Translations under genes and position numbers: made by a program
Source: Zavarzinella formosa DSM 19928
Lineage (GTDB): Bacteria; Planctomycetota; Planctomycetia; Gemmatales; Gemmataceae
Length of the DNA: 40,341 bases
Direction: 5' to 3'
Assembly (NCBI RefSeq): GCF_000255705.1
Contig: NZ_JH636439.1
Coordinates: 1,958,547 to 1,998,887 of the forward strand
The notes under the pieces: model-generated
What the model was told of the DNA's origin: nothing
Database searches by the model: none
The model's input: the letters and a program-made list of their open reading frames with translations, nothing else
Shown: positions 32,436 to 40,341 of the stretch, one piece after another
Layout: each line of letters begins with the position of its first letter
Position numbering within the stretch: position 1 is the stretch's first letter

Positions 32436-34694
32436 ATGATTACGCTTCAACTCCCCGATGGTTCTTCCCGTCAAGTGGCTCCCGGAAGCCGCCCCCGCGA
32501 TGTGGCCGAGGCCATTGGCAAACGGTTGGCCCAGGCCGCCGTAGCCGCCAAGGTCTCCGGCACGGTCGTTGATCTTGACCGGGAATTCCCGGCCGATCCC
32601 GCGCAGGTGAGCTTTCAAATTCTCACGGATCGCGATCCGGAATCGCTCGAAGTGTTGCGGCACAGCACGGCCCACATCATGGCTCGGGCGGTGATGCGTC
32701 TCTTTCCCGGCACCCAGCTTGCCTTCGGTCCGGCGCTGGCCAACGGGTTTTACTACGACATCGACTCCCCGACCCCGATCACGGAAGCCGACTTCCCCAA
32801 GATCGAAGCAGAGATGAAGAAAATTATCACGCTAGCCGAACCGTTTGAACGATTCGAGCGATCCGTGGACGAGGGACGTTCCCTTTGCGGGGACATGAAG
32901 CAAAACTACAAGGTCGAACACATCGACGATGAGTTGAAGAAATACCCCAGCCTGAGTTTTTATCGGCAAGGGGAATTCATCGACCTTTGCCGCGGGCCGC
33001 ACATCCCGAACGCCGGCAAAGTGGGGGCGTTCAAGATCATCTCCATCGCTGGCGCTTACTGGAAGAACGACGCGAACCGGAAGCAACTTCAACGCCTGTA
33101 CGCCACGGCCTTCTTCAACCAGAAGGATCTGGACACGTACCTGACGCAACTGGAGGAAGCCAAGAAGCGCGACCACCGCGTCCTCGGCAAGCAACTTAAG
33201 TTGTTCACGATCAGCCAAGAAGCCGGACAGGGGTTGATCCTCTGGATGCCGAAGGGGGCGATGGTTCGCAACCTGTTGGAAACGTTCATCAAAGATGAAC
33301 TGCTGATCCGGGGTTATTCTCCCGTCTATACGCCGCATATTGGCCGGTTGGATTTGTACCGCACCAGCGGCCACTTCCCATATTACCGGGATGCGCAATA
33401 TCCGCCGCTGTACATGAACCCGATCGGACAAACGATCGACACGTGGCTGACGCTGTTGGAAAAGAACCACCTGACGACGGAACGCGAACAGGGATTCCTT
33501 GCCCTGCTCGAATCCTTCACCAAGGGAGAAATCCCCAAGGGAGATGACGACAACACGCAGTATTCGTGGGGTCAGATCGTTCTCGACGCTCGAGCCTTGT
33601 GGGTTGAATACAAGGAAGCCGCCACGACCGACGATCGCCGCAAGGCTCTGCAAAACTGGCTGCATGGGCAGGAAGGCTATCTGCTGAAGCCGATGAACTG
33701 CCCGCACCACATCCAGATCTTCAAGGCCCAGCCGCGAAGCTATCGGGATTTGCCAGTGCGCTTGGCCGAATTTGGCACCGTATACCGCTTCGAGCAATCC
33801 GGCGAACTCGGCGGCCTCACGCGGGTGCGCGGGTTCACACAAGACGACGCCCACTTGTTCATGACGCCCGAACAGGTGAAAAGCGAACTCGAAAACAACA
33901 TCGATCTGGTGTTGATGGTCCTCAAGACCATCGGCCTGAACGATTACCGGGTGCGCGTCAGCGTTCGTGATCCCGAGAGCAAGAAGTACGTCGGGGCGAA
34001 TGAATTGTGGGAGAACGCCGAGAAGACGCTGCTGGAAGTCGTCGCCGGTCGCGGCATGAACTATTCCATCGGCGTCGGCGAGGCCGCGTTCTACGGGCCG
34101 AAGATCGACTTCATCATCAAGGACTGCATTGGCCGCGAATGGCAGCTTGGCACGGTGCAGCTTGATTACAACCTGCCGGAACGCTTCGACCTTGAGTACA
34201 CCGGGGCCGACAACCAACGGCATCGGCCGGTGATGGTCCACCGGGCGCCATTCGGGTCGATGGAACGGTTCTGCGGCATCCTGATCGAGCATTTCGCGGG
34301 CGCTTTCCCGTTGTGGCTCGCCCCGGAACAAGCCCGGATCGTCACGGTCAGCGACCGGTTCAACGAGTACGCCCGACAAGTGGAAACGTCTCTCCGCGAG
34401 GCCGGTTTCCGGGTGAGCGGCGACTATCGCCCGGAAAAGATCGGGGCGAAAATCCGGGACGGTTCGCTCGAGAAGATCCCCTACCTCCTCATCATCGGCG
34501 AGAAGGAACAAGCGGCCGGCACGGTGGCGTTGCGAGACGAGTCGATCAAGGAAATGAAGGCTCGGGATGTTGGATCGCTGCCGTTGGCCGACGTGATCCA
34601 ACGATTCCGTCAAGAGGTGCAGGAGAAGCGAATTCGCAACATCAGCACCGCCACGGCCGGACTCTCCGATAGCGGGGCCAAGTACGCCGGCTGA
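32436..34694 (+). CDS. thrS: Threonyl-tRNA synthetase with a catalytic-core insertion
   Basis: 752 residues from ATG 32436 (AGGA about 10 bases upstream; the open frame upstream reads like noncoding sequence). TGS domain (1-60), editing domain with HSTAHIMARAV and LCRGPHIPN, class II core with motif 2 YRFEQSG, and the anticodon-binding domain from about 645. Zinc ligands are kept: C422 in MNCPHH, His in TQDDAHLF, His in VMVHRAPFGSMERF. E. coli ThrS is 642 residues; the extra length is mostly an ~85-residue insertion (about 325-412) between YRDAQYPP and GYLLKPMNC, containing DTWLTLLEKNHLTTEREQ and a charged GDDDNTQYSWGQ stretch. The enzyme charges tRNA-Thr and should be essential. Confidence 0.97.
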   Translation: MITLQLPDGSSRQVAPGSRPRDVAEAIGKRLAQAAVAAKVSGTVVDLDREFPADPAQVSFQILTDRDPESLEVLRHSTAHIMARAVMRLFPGTQLAFGPALANGFYYDIDSPTPITEADFPKIEAEMKKIITLAEPFERFERSVDEGRSLCGDMKQNYKVEHIDDELKKYPSLSFYRQGEFIDLCRGPHIPNAGKVGAFKIISIAGAYWKNDANRKQLQRLYATAFFNQKDLDTYLTQLEEAKKRDHRVLGKQLKLFTISQEAGQGLILWMPKGAMVRNLLETFIKDELLIRGYSPVYTPHIGRLDLYRTSGHFPYYRDAQYPPLYMNPIGQTIDTWLTLLEKNHLTTEREQGFLALLESFTKGEIPKGDDDNTQYSWGQIVLDARALWVEYKEAATTDDRRKALQNWLHGQEGYLLKPMNCPHHIQIFKAQPRSYRDLPVRLAEFGTVYRFEQSGELGGLTRVRGFTQDDAHLFMTPEQVKSELENNIDLVLMVLKTIGLNDYRVRVSVRDPESKKYVGANELWENAEKTLLEVVAGRGMNYSIGVGEAAFYGPKIDFIIKDCIGREWQLGTVQLDYNLPERFDLEYTGADNQRHRPVMVHRAPFGSMERFCGILIEHFAGAFPLWLAPEQARIVTVSDRFNEYARQVETSLREAGFRVSGDYRPEKIGAKIRDGSLEKIPYLLIIGEKEQAAGTVALRDESIKEMKARDVGSLPLADVIQRFRQEVQEKRIRNISTATAGLSDSGAKYAG

Positions 34695-34702
34695 GCGAGT
34701 CG

Positions 34703-37024
34703 TTATTTGTCTTTCAGGCCGCCCATGTTGTTCCAGTCCGGTGTCTCCATGCCGTGGAGATGCCGGACGAAGAAATCCCGCCGACGGCGTTCACCATAAG
34801 CGCCGCCGTCCGAATGTCCCATGCCGGGGACCATCAGAAAATCGAAATCCTTCTTCGCCTTGATTAAGGCATCAGCCAGCCGATAGGTCGATTCCGGGGG
34901 GACGTTCGTGTCCATCTCGCCGACAATCAGCATCAATTTTCCCTGTAGTTTGTGTGCATTGGTGATGTTCGACTGCGCCTCGTAATGCGGACCAACCGGA
35001 ACACCCATCCACTGTTCGTTCCAAGAAGATTTGTCCATCCGGTTGTCATGACATCCGCAAGAGGAGACGGCTACCTTGTAAAAATCGCCGTGAAAAAGCA
35101 ACGCCCCCGTAGAGCTTTGCCCCCCGGCTGACGTTCCGTAGATGCCGACTCGGGAGGCATCTACCTGCGGATGCTTGGCAGCCAACGCCTTGATCCACGC
35201 AATGCGATCCGGGAAGCCCGCATCCCCGATGTTTTTCCAGCAAACATCATGAAAAGCCTTGGAACGATTCAGTGTTCCCATGCCATCACACTGCACCACA
35301 ATGAAACCGAACTCGGCCAGACTCTGCCGGCCGTGAACGGTTCGGAACGCCTTCGGCACAAACGAATCATGCGGCCCTGCGTAAATGTACTCGATGACCG
35401 GATATTTCCTCGACGGATCGAAATTCCGGGGCCGGGTCACCATCCCCCAGATATCCGTTTTGTCATCCCGTCCCTTGGCCACGAAGACTTCCGGCATCTT
35501 CCAACCAGTGTCCTTGAGGGCCGACACGTCGCCTGTTTCCAGAAGACAAACCATTTCCCCGTCCGCAGCCTTGCGCAGTTCGTGAACAGGAGGCAGATCG
35601 ATTCTGGACCATGTGTCCACATAGTGTTTGCGATCCGGCGACCATTTCAACGTATGCGTGCCATTCCCCTCGGTTAACGGGATGAGGCCCGTGCCGTCAA
35701 AGCTTACCCGATACTGATGGATGAAATACGGGTCTTGGTCGGTGTTTTTTCCACACGCCCGGAAGATGAGGGTGCGTTTGTCGAAGTCGATGTTCTCGAT
35801 GCCGCGAACGACGAATTCCCCCTTGGTGATCTGGTTTTTGATCGTCCCCGCTTTCGAGTCGATCAGGTAGAGATGGTTCCATCCATCCCGCTCGGAGGAG
35901 GCGATGATTTCATCCGTGGCATCCGCATAGACCAACGTGAAGTTCGCGTACTGATTCACAAAGGTCTTGGGATGATCGTCAAACAGTGTTCGTGTCTTGC
36001 CGGTGGCGACATCCGTTTCAATGATGCGGAATCGCTGATGCCCGCGGTCGGTCTTCTCATAGATGAATCGTTTGCCATCCCGGCTCCAGCGAGGCCGGGG
36101 AGTGTGGAAGTCAATTTTCTCCGCGTCAATTTTGGTGGCTTTCATCGTGGCGGGATCGAACAACCAGCCTTCATAGCTGGTGAACTTGTCCCCCGCGACC
36201 GGATAAACGTGGGAATGAAGTTTGGCCCGGCCACCCTCCTTCGGGGATGATTCGACATACCACACTTCCTTGTTTTCACCCAGCTCGATCTTGTATGCGC
36301 TGATCGTTTTCGAGTCCGGCGACCAAGCAACGGTGCCGTAAAAAAGCGAGGCCGTGCCGTCGGTCGTCAGTGGTTTCTCGTCGCCATCCTTGGGCTTGAG
36401 GAACAGATTGTTTTCCTTCTGGAAGACAGTCCACTTCCCGTCCGGGGAAGGAATGGTGTAAGTTCGCGGCCCTCTTGGCGGTCCCTTGGGGCCGCCCGGT
36501 TGCGAGGTAAGATCATCCCCGGCTTCTTCGTCGTCCGTTTCTTGTTTGCTTTGTTTGGCTTTCGGGGCAGACATCGGGCCATCATTGACCGCCTTGCCTG
36601 ACTCCATATCGAAGGTCCAGACATCGCGGCCAAGTTGAAAGCGGATCTTCTTCAATCCGTCCCGATATTCCAGCGAGTCAAACGGCCATTTCTTGGGAAT
36701 CAGCTTGGGGCCATTGGCCTCGCTCACCGCTTTCGCCAGTTTCTCGGCATCAAACGCGGGTTGGCGTGTTCCTTTGGCCGCGTCAACAAGAATGAATTCA
36801 CGCTCCCCTTTGGCAAGATCGTTTCGATACCAAAAGCAATCTGTGCCGGTGATCCAATGAGGGTTCAGTTCGAGTTTGAAGGCTTTCGGGTTCCACTCGG
36901 CCGGAAGTCGATCAGCCTCGGCATATGCCTTCCGCAGTTCGTCAGGGGTGGGTTTGTGATTTGGAAGGTCGGCTCCGGTGAGAATGCCCGGCAGAAGGAA
37001 CGCGAACCAGCAATAGCGCATCAT
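34703..37024 (-). CDS. Secreted prolyl oligopeptidase family (S9B, DPP-IV-like) peptidase
   Basis: 773 residues from ATG 37024. Signal peptide MRYCWFAFLLPGILTGA. A beta-propeller (about 90-520, e.g. YTIPSPDGKWTVFQKENNLF, WSPDSKTISAYKIELGENKE) is followed by an alpha/beta-hydrolase domain with the full triad: nucleophile S632 in GTSAGG, D705 in GEMDTNVPPE, H737 in PGMGHSDGG. DPP-IV-type enzymes remove Xaa-Pro dipeptides; whether it is a dipeptidyl- or oligopeptidase is not decided here. A GTG at 37042 is an alternative start without a better ribosome-binding site. Only 8 bases separate its end from thrS. Confidence 0.92.
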   Translation of the reverse strand: MMRYCWFAFLLPGILTGADLPNHKPTPDELRKAYAEADRLPAEWNPKAFKLELNPHWITGTDCFWYRNDLAKGEREFILVDAAKGTRQPAFDAEKLAKAVSEANGPKLIPKKWPFDSLEYRDGLKKIRFQLGRDVWTFDMESGKAVNDGPMSAPKAKQSKQETDDEEAGDDLTSQPGGPKGPPRGPRTYTIPSPDGKWTVFQKENNLFLKPKDGDEKPLTTDGTASLFYGTVAWSPDSKTISAYKIELGENKEVWYVESSPKEGGRAKLHSHVYPVAGDKFTSYEGWLFDPATMKATKIDAEKIDFHTPRPRWSRDGKRFIYEKTDRGHQRFRIIETDVATGKTRTLFDDHPKTFVNQYANFTLVYADATDEIIASSERDGWNHLYLIDSKAGTIKNQITKGEFVVRGIENIDFDKRTLIFRACGKNTDQDPYFIHQYRVSFDGTGLIPLTEGNGTHTLKWSPDRKHYVDTWSRIDLPPVHELRKAADGEMVCLLETGDVSALKDTGWKMPEVFVAKGRDDKTDIWGMVTRPRNFDPSRKYPVIEYIYAGPHDSFVPKAFRTVHGRQSLAEFGFIVVQCDGMGTLNRSKAFHDVCWKNIGDAGFPDRIAWIKALAAKHPQVDASRVGIYGTSAGGQSSTGALLFHGDFYKVAVSSCGCHDNRMDKSSWNEQWMGVPVGPHYEAQSNITNAHKLQGKLMLIVGEMDTNVPPESTYRLADALIKAKKDFDFLMVPGMGHSDGGAYGERRRRDFFVRHLHGMETPDWNNMGGLKDK

Positions 37025-37100
37025 GAACAAGAAATCCGTCACGGTGAGATTGTCTGGTCGGGACGACCATGCGACGGAGAACTAACTGGTTTGGCCGGAA

Positions 37101-37649
37101 TCAGCCAATTTGAGTATGTTCACCGCTCCACGATTGGGAGGCGGCTGGAAGATGGACGGAAGCGGGTTTTTGACCGGGGACCGACAAAAATGTCAGTCGG
37201 CGTTCGCAGAGGGTGATTTCATCCCCGTCGTTGAGTTGCGTGGCCCCGGCAATCTTGCGGCCATTCAACAGTGTTCCGTTTTTGGACGCAACGTCGTGCA
37301 ACTCGAAACTCAGATCACTGTGGATGACAATGGCACAGTGCCGCCGGGAAACGGTCGCATCGTCAATCACCACATCATTGTCCGGCAATCGGCCGACAGA
37401 GTTCATGCCGATCTTTAACGGCAGCTTTCGGCCACGGTCAAGAATCCAACAATGAACCGTACCGGGCTTGACGGGTATTTCAGCCGGGATGAGGGTAATC
37501 GCTTCAGACGAATTGGTTTTGCGAAGGCGCACTTCACCGGCGATGGTATGACATCCCGCCGCGTTCGCGATCCGATCCCGCACTTGACGGAACATCTCGC
37601 GTCTCGGATTCCCTTCCAGATGAATACTCTTCATCAAGTCAGGGTCCAT
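37101..37649 (-). CDS. FHA-domain protein
   Basis: 182 residues. N-terminal ~70 residues: a short helical segment (MFRQVRDRIANAAGC) of unknown type. Residues about 78-155 form an FHA domain with the phosphothreonine-binding residues: GMNSVGRLPDNDVVIDD, TVSRRHCAIV, and SKNGTLLNGRKI, ending GDEITL. FHA domains read phosphothreonine, usually downstream of Ser/Thr kinases, which are abundant in planctomycetes. No kinase gene is next to it. Start ATG 37649 with AAGG upstream. C-terminal tail is short and unstructured. Confidence 0.9.
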   Translation of the reverse strand: MDPDLMKSIHLEGNPRREMFRQVRDRIANAAGCHTIAGEVRLRKTNSSEAITLIPAEIPVKPGTVHCWILDRGRKLPLKIGMNSVGRLPDNDVVIDDATVSRRHCAIVIHSDLSFELHDVASKNGTLLNGRKIAGATQLNDGDEITLCERRLTFLSVPGQKPASVHLPAASQSWSGEHTQIG

Positions 37650-38041
37650 AAATGATTACCTTAAGATAGGTTGCGCACCGACCACAATGACATTTTGGAC
37701 TAAGAACCAATGGATTGTCAAGAGATTACCAAAATATGCCGACGGGTCAAGCAGAAGATGCGCGGAAAAGTCATGCACATAATGTCCGCAAGTTCACCTA
37801 TCGGCGATGAACAACTTGTCTCTTCAATCATTCTCACACAGTTTCATCGTGTTTTTCAATATTGCTGTGGATTTAGACAAAAAACGCATCAAAGATGTTG
37901 ATGTGAAATGTGAAGTTTATGAATTCGGGGAATTCGCCCGAAAATAAATCGAACTCTTGGGATTCCCTCACGCTCCTGACGATGGGTAAAATACCCTCAG
38001 TCACTTCCTCCCTGCGATTCAATCCATTTGGGAGTTTGCCA
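37650..38041. other. Divergent intergenic region between FHA and acyl-CoA dehydrogenase genes
   Basis: About 390 AT-rich bases that must hold two divergent promoters. A 63-residue + ORF (37710-37901) has no ribosome-binding site and an implausible composition, so I read it as noncoding. No repeat or strong hairpin stands out. Confidence 0.5.
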
Positions 38042-39832
38042 ATGTCGCTCTCCGCAACACAACTCGAACAACAAAAACGCCAAGCCGAGGAATTGCTGTT
38101 CTCCGGCCCGGAAACAATGGGCTTCGTCAAAGGGTTGTTCTTCGGGCACTTTAATGCCGGGGAACTATTCCCCTATCCACAGTTATCTCCCGCTGCCCAG
38201 GCGAAGGCCGATCAATCCGTCACCGAAGTCCGGCAGTTTTGCCGGGAGAAGATCGATGCAGCCGCCATCGACCGGCTTGCGGACATTCCCCGGAGCGTCA
38301 TCGACGGGCTTGGCGCCCTGGGCGTGCTGGGAATGGCCGCCCATGAGGACATCGGGGGGCGGGGTTTCAGCCAACAGGCCTATTGTCAGGTGATCGAAGT
38401 CCTTGGCGGGCATTGTGCCTCTACGACTGTGTTCGTGAACGCCCACCACAGTATCGGCCTGCGGGCCTTGTTGTTGTTTGGCACACCCGAGCAACAAAAA
38501 CGCTGGTTGCCGGATCTGATTAACGGGCGCAAGATGGCGGCCTTCGCCCTCACCGAACCGCTGGCCGGCTCGGATGCCGCGAATGTGCAGACGATGGCCA
38601 CCCCCACCGAGGATGGTACCGGTTACATCCTCAACGGGGAAAAACGGTACATCACCAACGGCGGCATCGCCGACGTGTTGACCGTGATGGCCCGCACTCC
38701 AGCCCCGAGTTCCGGCAAGCCGAACGACACGCGGGTGACCGCTTTCTTGGTGACGCCGGACATGCCCGGTTTTGAAGTGGTCGAAACTCGGGCCGAGAAG
38801 TGCGGCATCCGGGGAACGGCCACGGGCAAACTCCGCTTCACGAACATGCGGGTTCCAAAGGAGAACATCCTTGGCCCTGTCGGCAAGGGATTGAAAGTTG
38901 CTCTCACGGTGTTGGATTTCGGCCGCACGACGTTCGGCGCCAGTTGCACCGGGGCGGCCAAGGCGTGCCTGCAAGCGGCCGTCAAACACGCGAAAAGCCG
39001 GGTGCAGTTTCAACAACCGCTGGCTGACTTTGAGATGGTGAAGAAGAAAATCGCCTTCATCGCCGCCCATGCCTTTGCGATGGAATCCGCGACGACCCAA
39101 TGCGCGGCCCTGATTGATCGCGGGGCCGAGGATTACATGCTGGAAACGGCCATCCTCAAGGTCTTCGCCACGGAGCATTTGTGGACTTGCGTTTACGAGA
39201 CGATGCAAATCTTCGGCGGGCAATCGTATTTCACCAACGAACCCTACGAACGCTGGATGCGTGATGCCCGGATCAACACCATCGGCGAGGGGGCAAACGA
39301 AGTCCTCAAGGCGTTTATCGCCGTCGTCGGCTCACGCGGTCCGGGGTTAAAGCTGGATGGATTGCGTCGCGGAATGAAGTCGAAGCCCTTCGGAACGATT
39401 CCCAAACTGTTCGACTTTGGCTGGCAAGAAATGGGCCGACGAATGAGCCGCCCAGATGTTCCGGTAAAGCACGCCTTGTTGAAGCCGAATGCCCGGCGAT
39501 TGGCGAAACGGGTGAAAAAACTGGGGACACTTCTCCCGTGGGTTTTCTTAAAATGCGGGACCGAAGAACGGTTTCTTCAGGCGCAACTTCTGCACGAACG
39601 GATCGCGGATATTGTGATGGATCTGTATGTGTCGTCGTGTGTCCTGAGCCGTCTGGACATGATGCTGGCCCGAGGGCGGGATCTCGACGGTCACCCGGAA
39701 CACCGGGCGCAAATCGACGCCGGAATGTGCTACCTGAAAATGGCCGACCGCCGAATGGCCGAACGATTCACCGGGTTGTTTGACAATGACGATGATTCGA
39801 CCATTTCGGCGGCCAATTCCGCATTGGGATAA
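38042..39832 (+). CDS. Long acyl-CoA dehydrogenase (VLCAD/ACAD9-like)
   Basis: 596 residues from ATG 38042, chosen for GGGAG 8 bases upstream; the open frame runs further but is unlikely to be translated. The ACAD core covers about 55-440: AFALTEPLAGSDAANVQT (FAD/substrate site), YITNGG, CGIRGTATGKLRFTNMRVP, then MQIFGGQSYFTNEPYERWMRDARINTIGEGANEV, in which E416 lies where the catalytic base of VLCAD-type enzymes stands. The C-terminal ~160 residues are an extra helical domain as in VLCAD/ACAD9. It would catalyse the first step of long-chain fatty acid beta-oxidation. It stands alone, without electron-transfer flavoprotein genes nearby. Confidence 0.93.
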   Translation: MSLSATQLEQQKRQAEELLFSGPETMGFVKGLFFGHFNAGELFPYPQLSPAAQAKADQSVTEVRQFCREKIDAAAIDRLADIPRSVIDGLGALGVLGMAAHEDIGGRGFSQQAYCQVIEVLGGHCASTTVFVNAHHSIGLRALLLFGTPEQQKRWLPDLINGRKMAAFALTEPLAGSDAANVQTMATPTEDGTGYILNGEKRYITNGGIADVLTVMARTPAPSSGKPNDTRVTAFLVTPDMPGFEVVETRAEKCGIRGTATGKLRFTNMRVPKENILGPVGKGLKVALTVLDFGRTTFGASCTGAAKACLQAAVKHAKSRVQFQQPLADFEMVKKKIAFIAAHAFAMESATTQCAALIDRGAEDYMLETAILKVFATEHLWTCVYETMQIFGGQSYFTNEPYERWMRDARINTIGEGANEVLKAFIAVVGSRGPGLKLDGLRRGMKSKPFGTIPKLFDFGWQEMGRRMSRPDVPVKHALLKPNARRLAKRVKKLGTLLPWVFLKCGTEERFLQAQLLHERIADIVMDLYVSSCVLSRLDMMLARGRDLDGHPEHRAQIDAGMCYLKMADRRMAERFTGLFDNDDDSTISAANSALG

Positions 39833-39945
39833 CTGGACGAAGGGAATCGGAAGAAGGGATGAAGGATGGAAAAGAAACCCGGCGATTGATCGGTGACGAT
39901 CATCCTTGTGGGAATCAGGTTTTAAGGTATCAGCGTTGAAAAAAT

Positions 39946-40341
39946 CTACCGACAAACGGGTTGGATGATGAGGCTCCATTTAGGCAGGGTGGCAGAGCGG
40001 AGCAGGCGGCGGGCGACTGGGGCAAATTCTTCCCGTGTCAGCCGGACGCCTCGTTGATAAGGCTTGGTGGTTTCCCGCACCAGCGGATGAATCTTCCTCC
40101 AAGTCATCGTGGCGGCCCAGAGGAGGACAAGGGCGACGGAACGGAGCAACGCTCCGTTCCAGTGTTGTTCCAAGATGCCCCAACAACGCTCAATGGGATT
40201 ATATTTGCTGTGATAAGGCGGCAGGTATGCCAGTTCGATTACCAGACGGTGTCGGTCGGCCAGTTCGGTCAGACGTTTCATGAATTGAGTGCGGGAACTG
40301 TTGATCTCCGGCCCGTTGTCGAGTTCGATGTGCAAACGCCG
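39946..40341 (-). CDS. ISAzo13-family transposase, C-terminal part (cut by window end)
   Basis: The frame is open at the window end; the visible ~130 residues are the C-terminal part of a DDE transposase of the kind annotated as 'Rhodopirellula transposase' (ISAzo13). Motifs: LDNGPEINSSRTQF (second Asp), AYLPPYHSKYNPIERCWGIL (the E of PIER is the third catalytic residue), then NPIERCWG... with LLWAATMTWRKIHP and the end LPKWSLIIQP. The 113 bases between the acyl-CoA dehydrogenase stop and this gene hold the element's end, but no inverted repeat can be defined from one side. Confidence 0.88.
   Translation of the reverse strand, partial: RRLHIELDNGPEINSSRTQFMKRLTELADRHRLVIELAYLPPYHSKYNPIERCWGILEQHWNGALLRSVALVLLWAATMTWRKIHPLVRETTKPYQRGVRLTREEFAPVARRLLRSATLPKWSLIIQPVCR

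Noticed and set aside
32832-34613. 593-residue open frame on the - strand inside thrS
   Set aside because: It is the mirror of a clearly coding, GC-rich gene; its composition is His/Gln/Arg-rich and has no family features.
37710-37901. 63-residue + strand ORF in the FHA/acyl-CoA dehydrogenase gap
   Set aside because: No ribosome-binding site, Cys-rich unlikely composition and no relation to neighbours.
38183-39223. 346-residue open frame on the - strand inside the acyl-CoA dehydrogenase
   Set aside because: Shadow of the real gene; no start signal and no recognisable motif.

Overview
The window looks like a chromosome segment of a planctomycete, probably Gemmataceae-like. The reasons are a secreted WD40 protein with the C-terminal helical block common in that group, large secreted proteins without clear families, an EF-P with a P-G-N-W tip loop, and an ISAzo13-type ('Rhodopirellula') transposase. 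This is inference from protein style; no rRNA is present. Both window edges cut through transposases: an IS630-family gene at the left and an ISAzo13-family gene at the right.

From about 319 to 14450 lies the right part of a siphovirus-type prophage, visibly more AT-rich than the rest. Its late module runs on the + strand: head-tail connector (cut at its 5' side by the IS630 copy), head closure protein, HK97-gp10-like protein, tail tube, tail assembly chaperones G/GT with a canonical A AAA AAC -1 frameshift site, tape measure, two unknown tail proteins, a displaced DUF3168 tail completion protein, and a collagen-like fibre with an S74 self-cleaving chaperone. After some small ORFs comes a divergent control region: three tiny - strand genes face a + strand operon holding a small DNA-binding-like protein and a primase-polymerase/RepA-like helicase. 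Then follows a hairpin-rich stretch with a good promoter and a candidate ~240-nt structured RNA. It leads into two unknown accessory genes, the first ending in a strong terminator and the second followed by an imperfect hairpin, then two small - strand genes and a repeat-bearing noncoding stretch. No integrase, terminase, portal, capsid or lysis gene is visible, so the rest of the phage lies left of the window or is lost.

From 14450 to 39830 the content is chromosomal. An RND efflux pump (permease and periplasmic adaptor, no outer-membrane factor) has a divergent GntR/FCD regulator, and a near-identical 17-bp operator-like site precedes both pump genes. Next come a secreted WD40 protein, a small secreted LTxxQ protein, an MFS transporter with a coiled-coil insertion, a secreted pseudo-peptidase (NExxQ in place of HExxH), EF-P, a Nudix-like protein, a tail-anchored hypothetical protein, a large secreted protein, a parvulin PPIase, a threonyl-tRNA synthetase with an ~85-residue catalytic-core insertion, an S9 peptidase, an FHA protein and a long acyl-CoA dehydrogenase.

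The most promising new biology is the structured RNA/leader at 11687-11943 with its own promoter. Next are the phage-specific repeated motifs (TAAATTTTAAAA after genes, GTAAATAA just before starts) and the antisense-facing terminators inside the phage operon.
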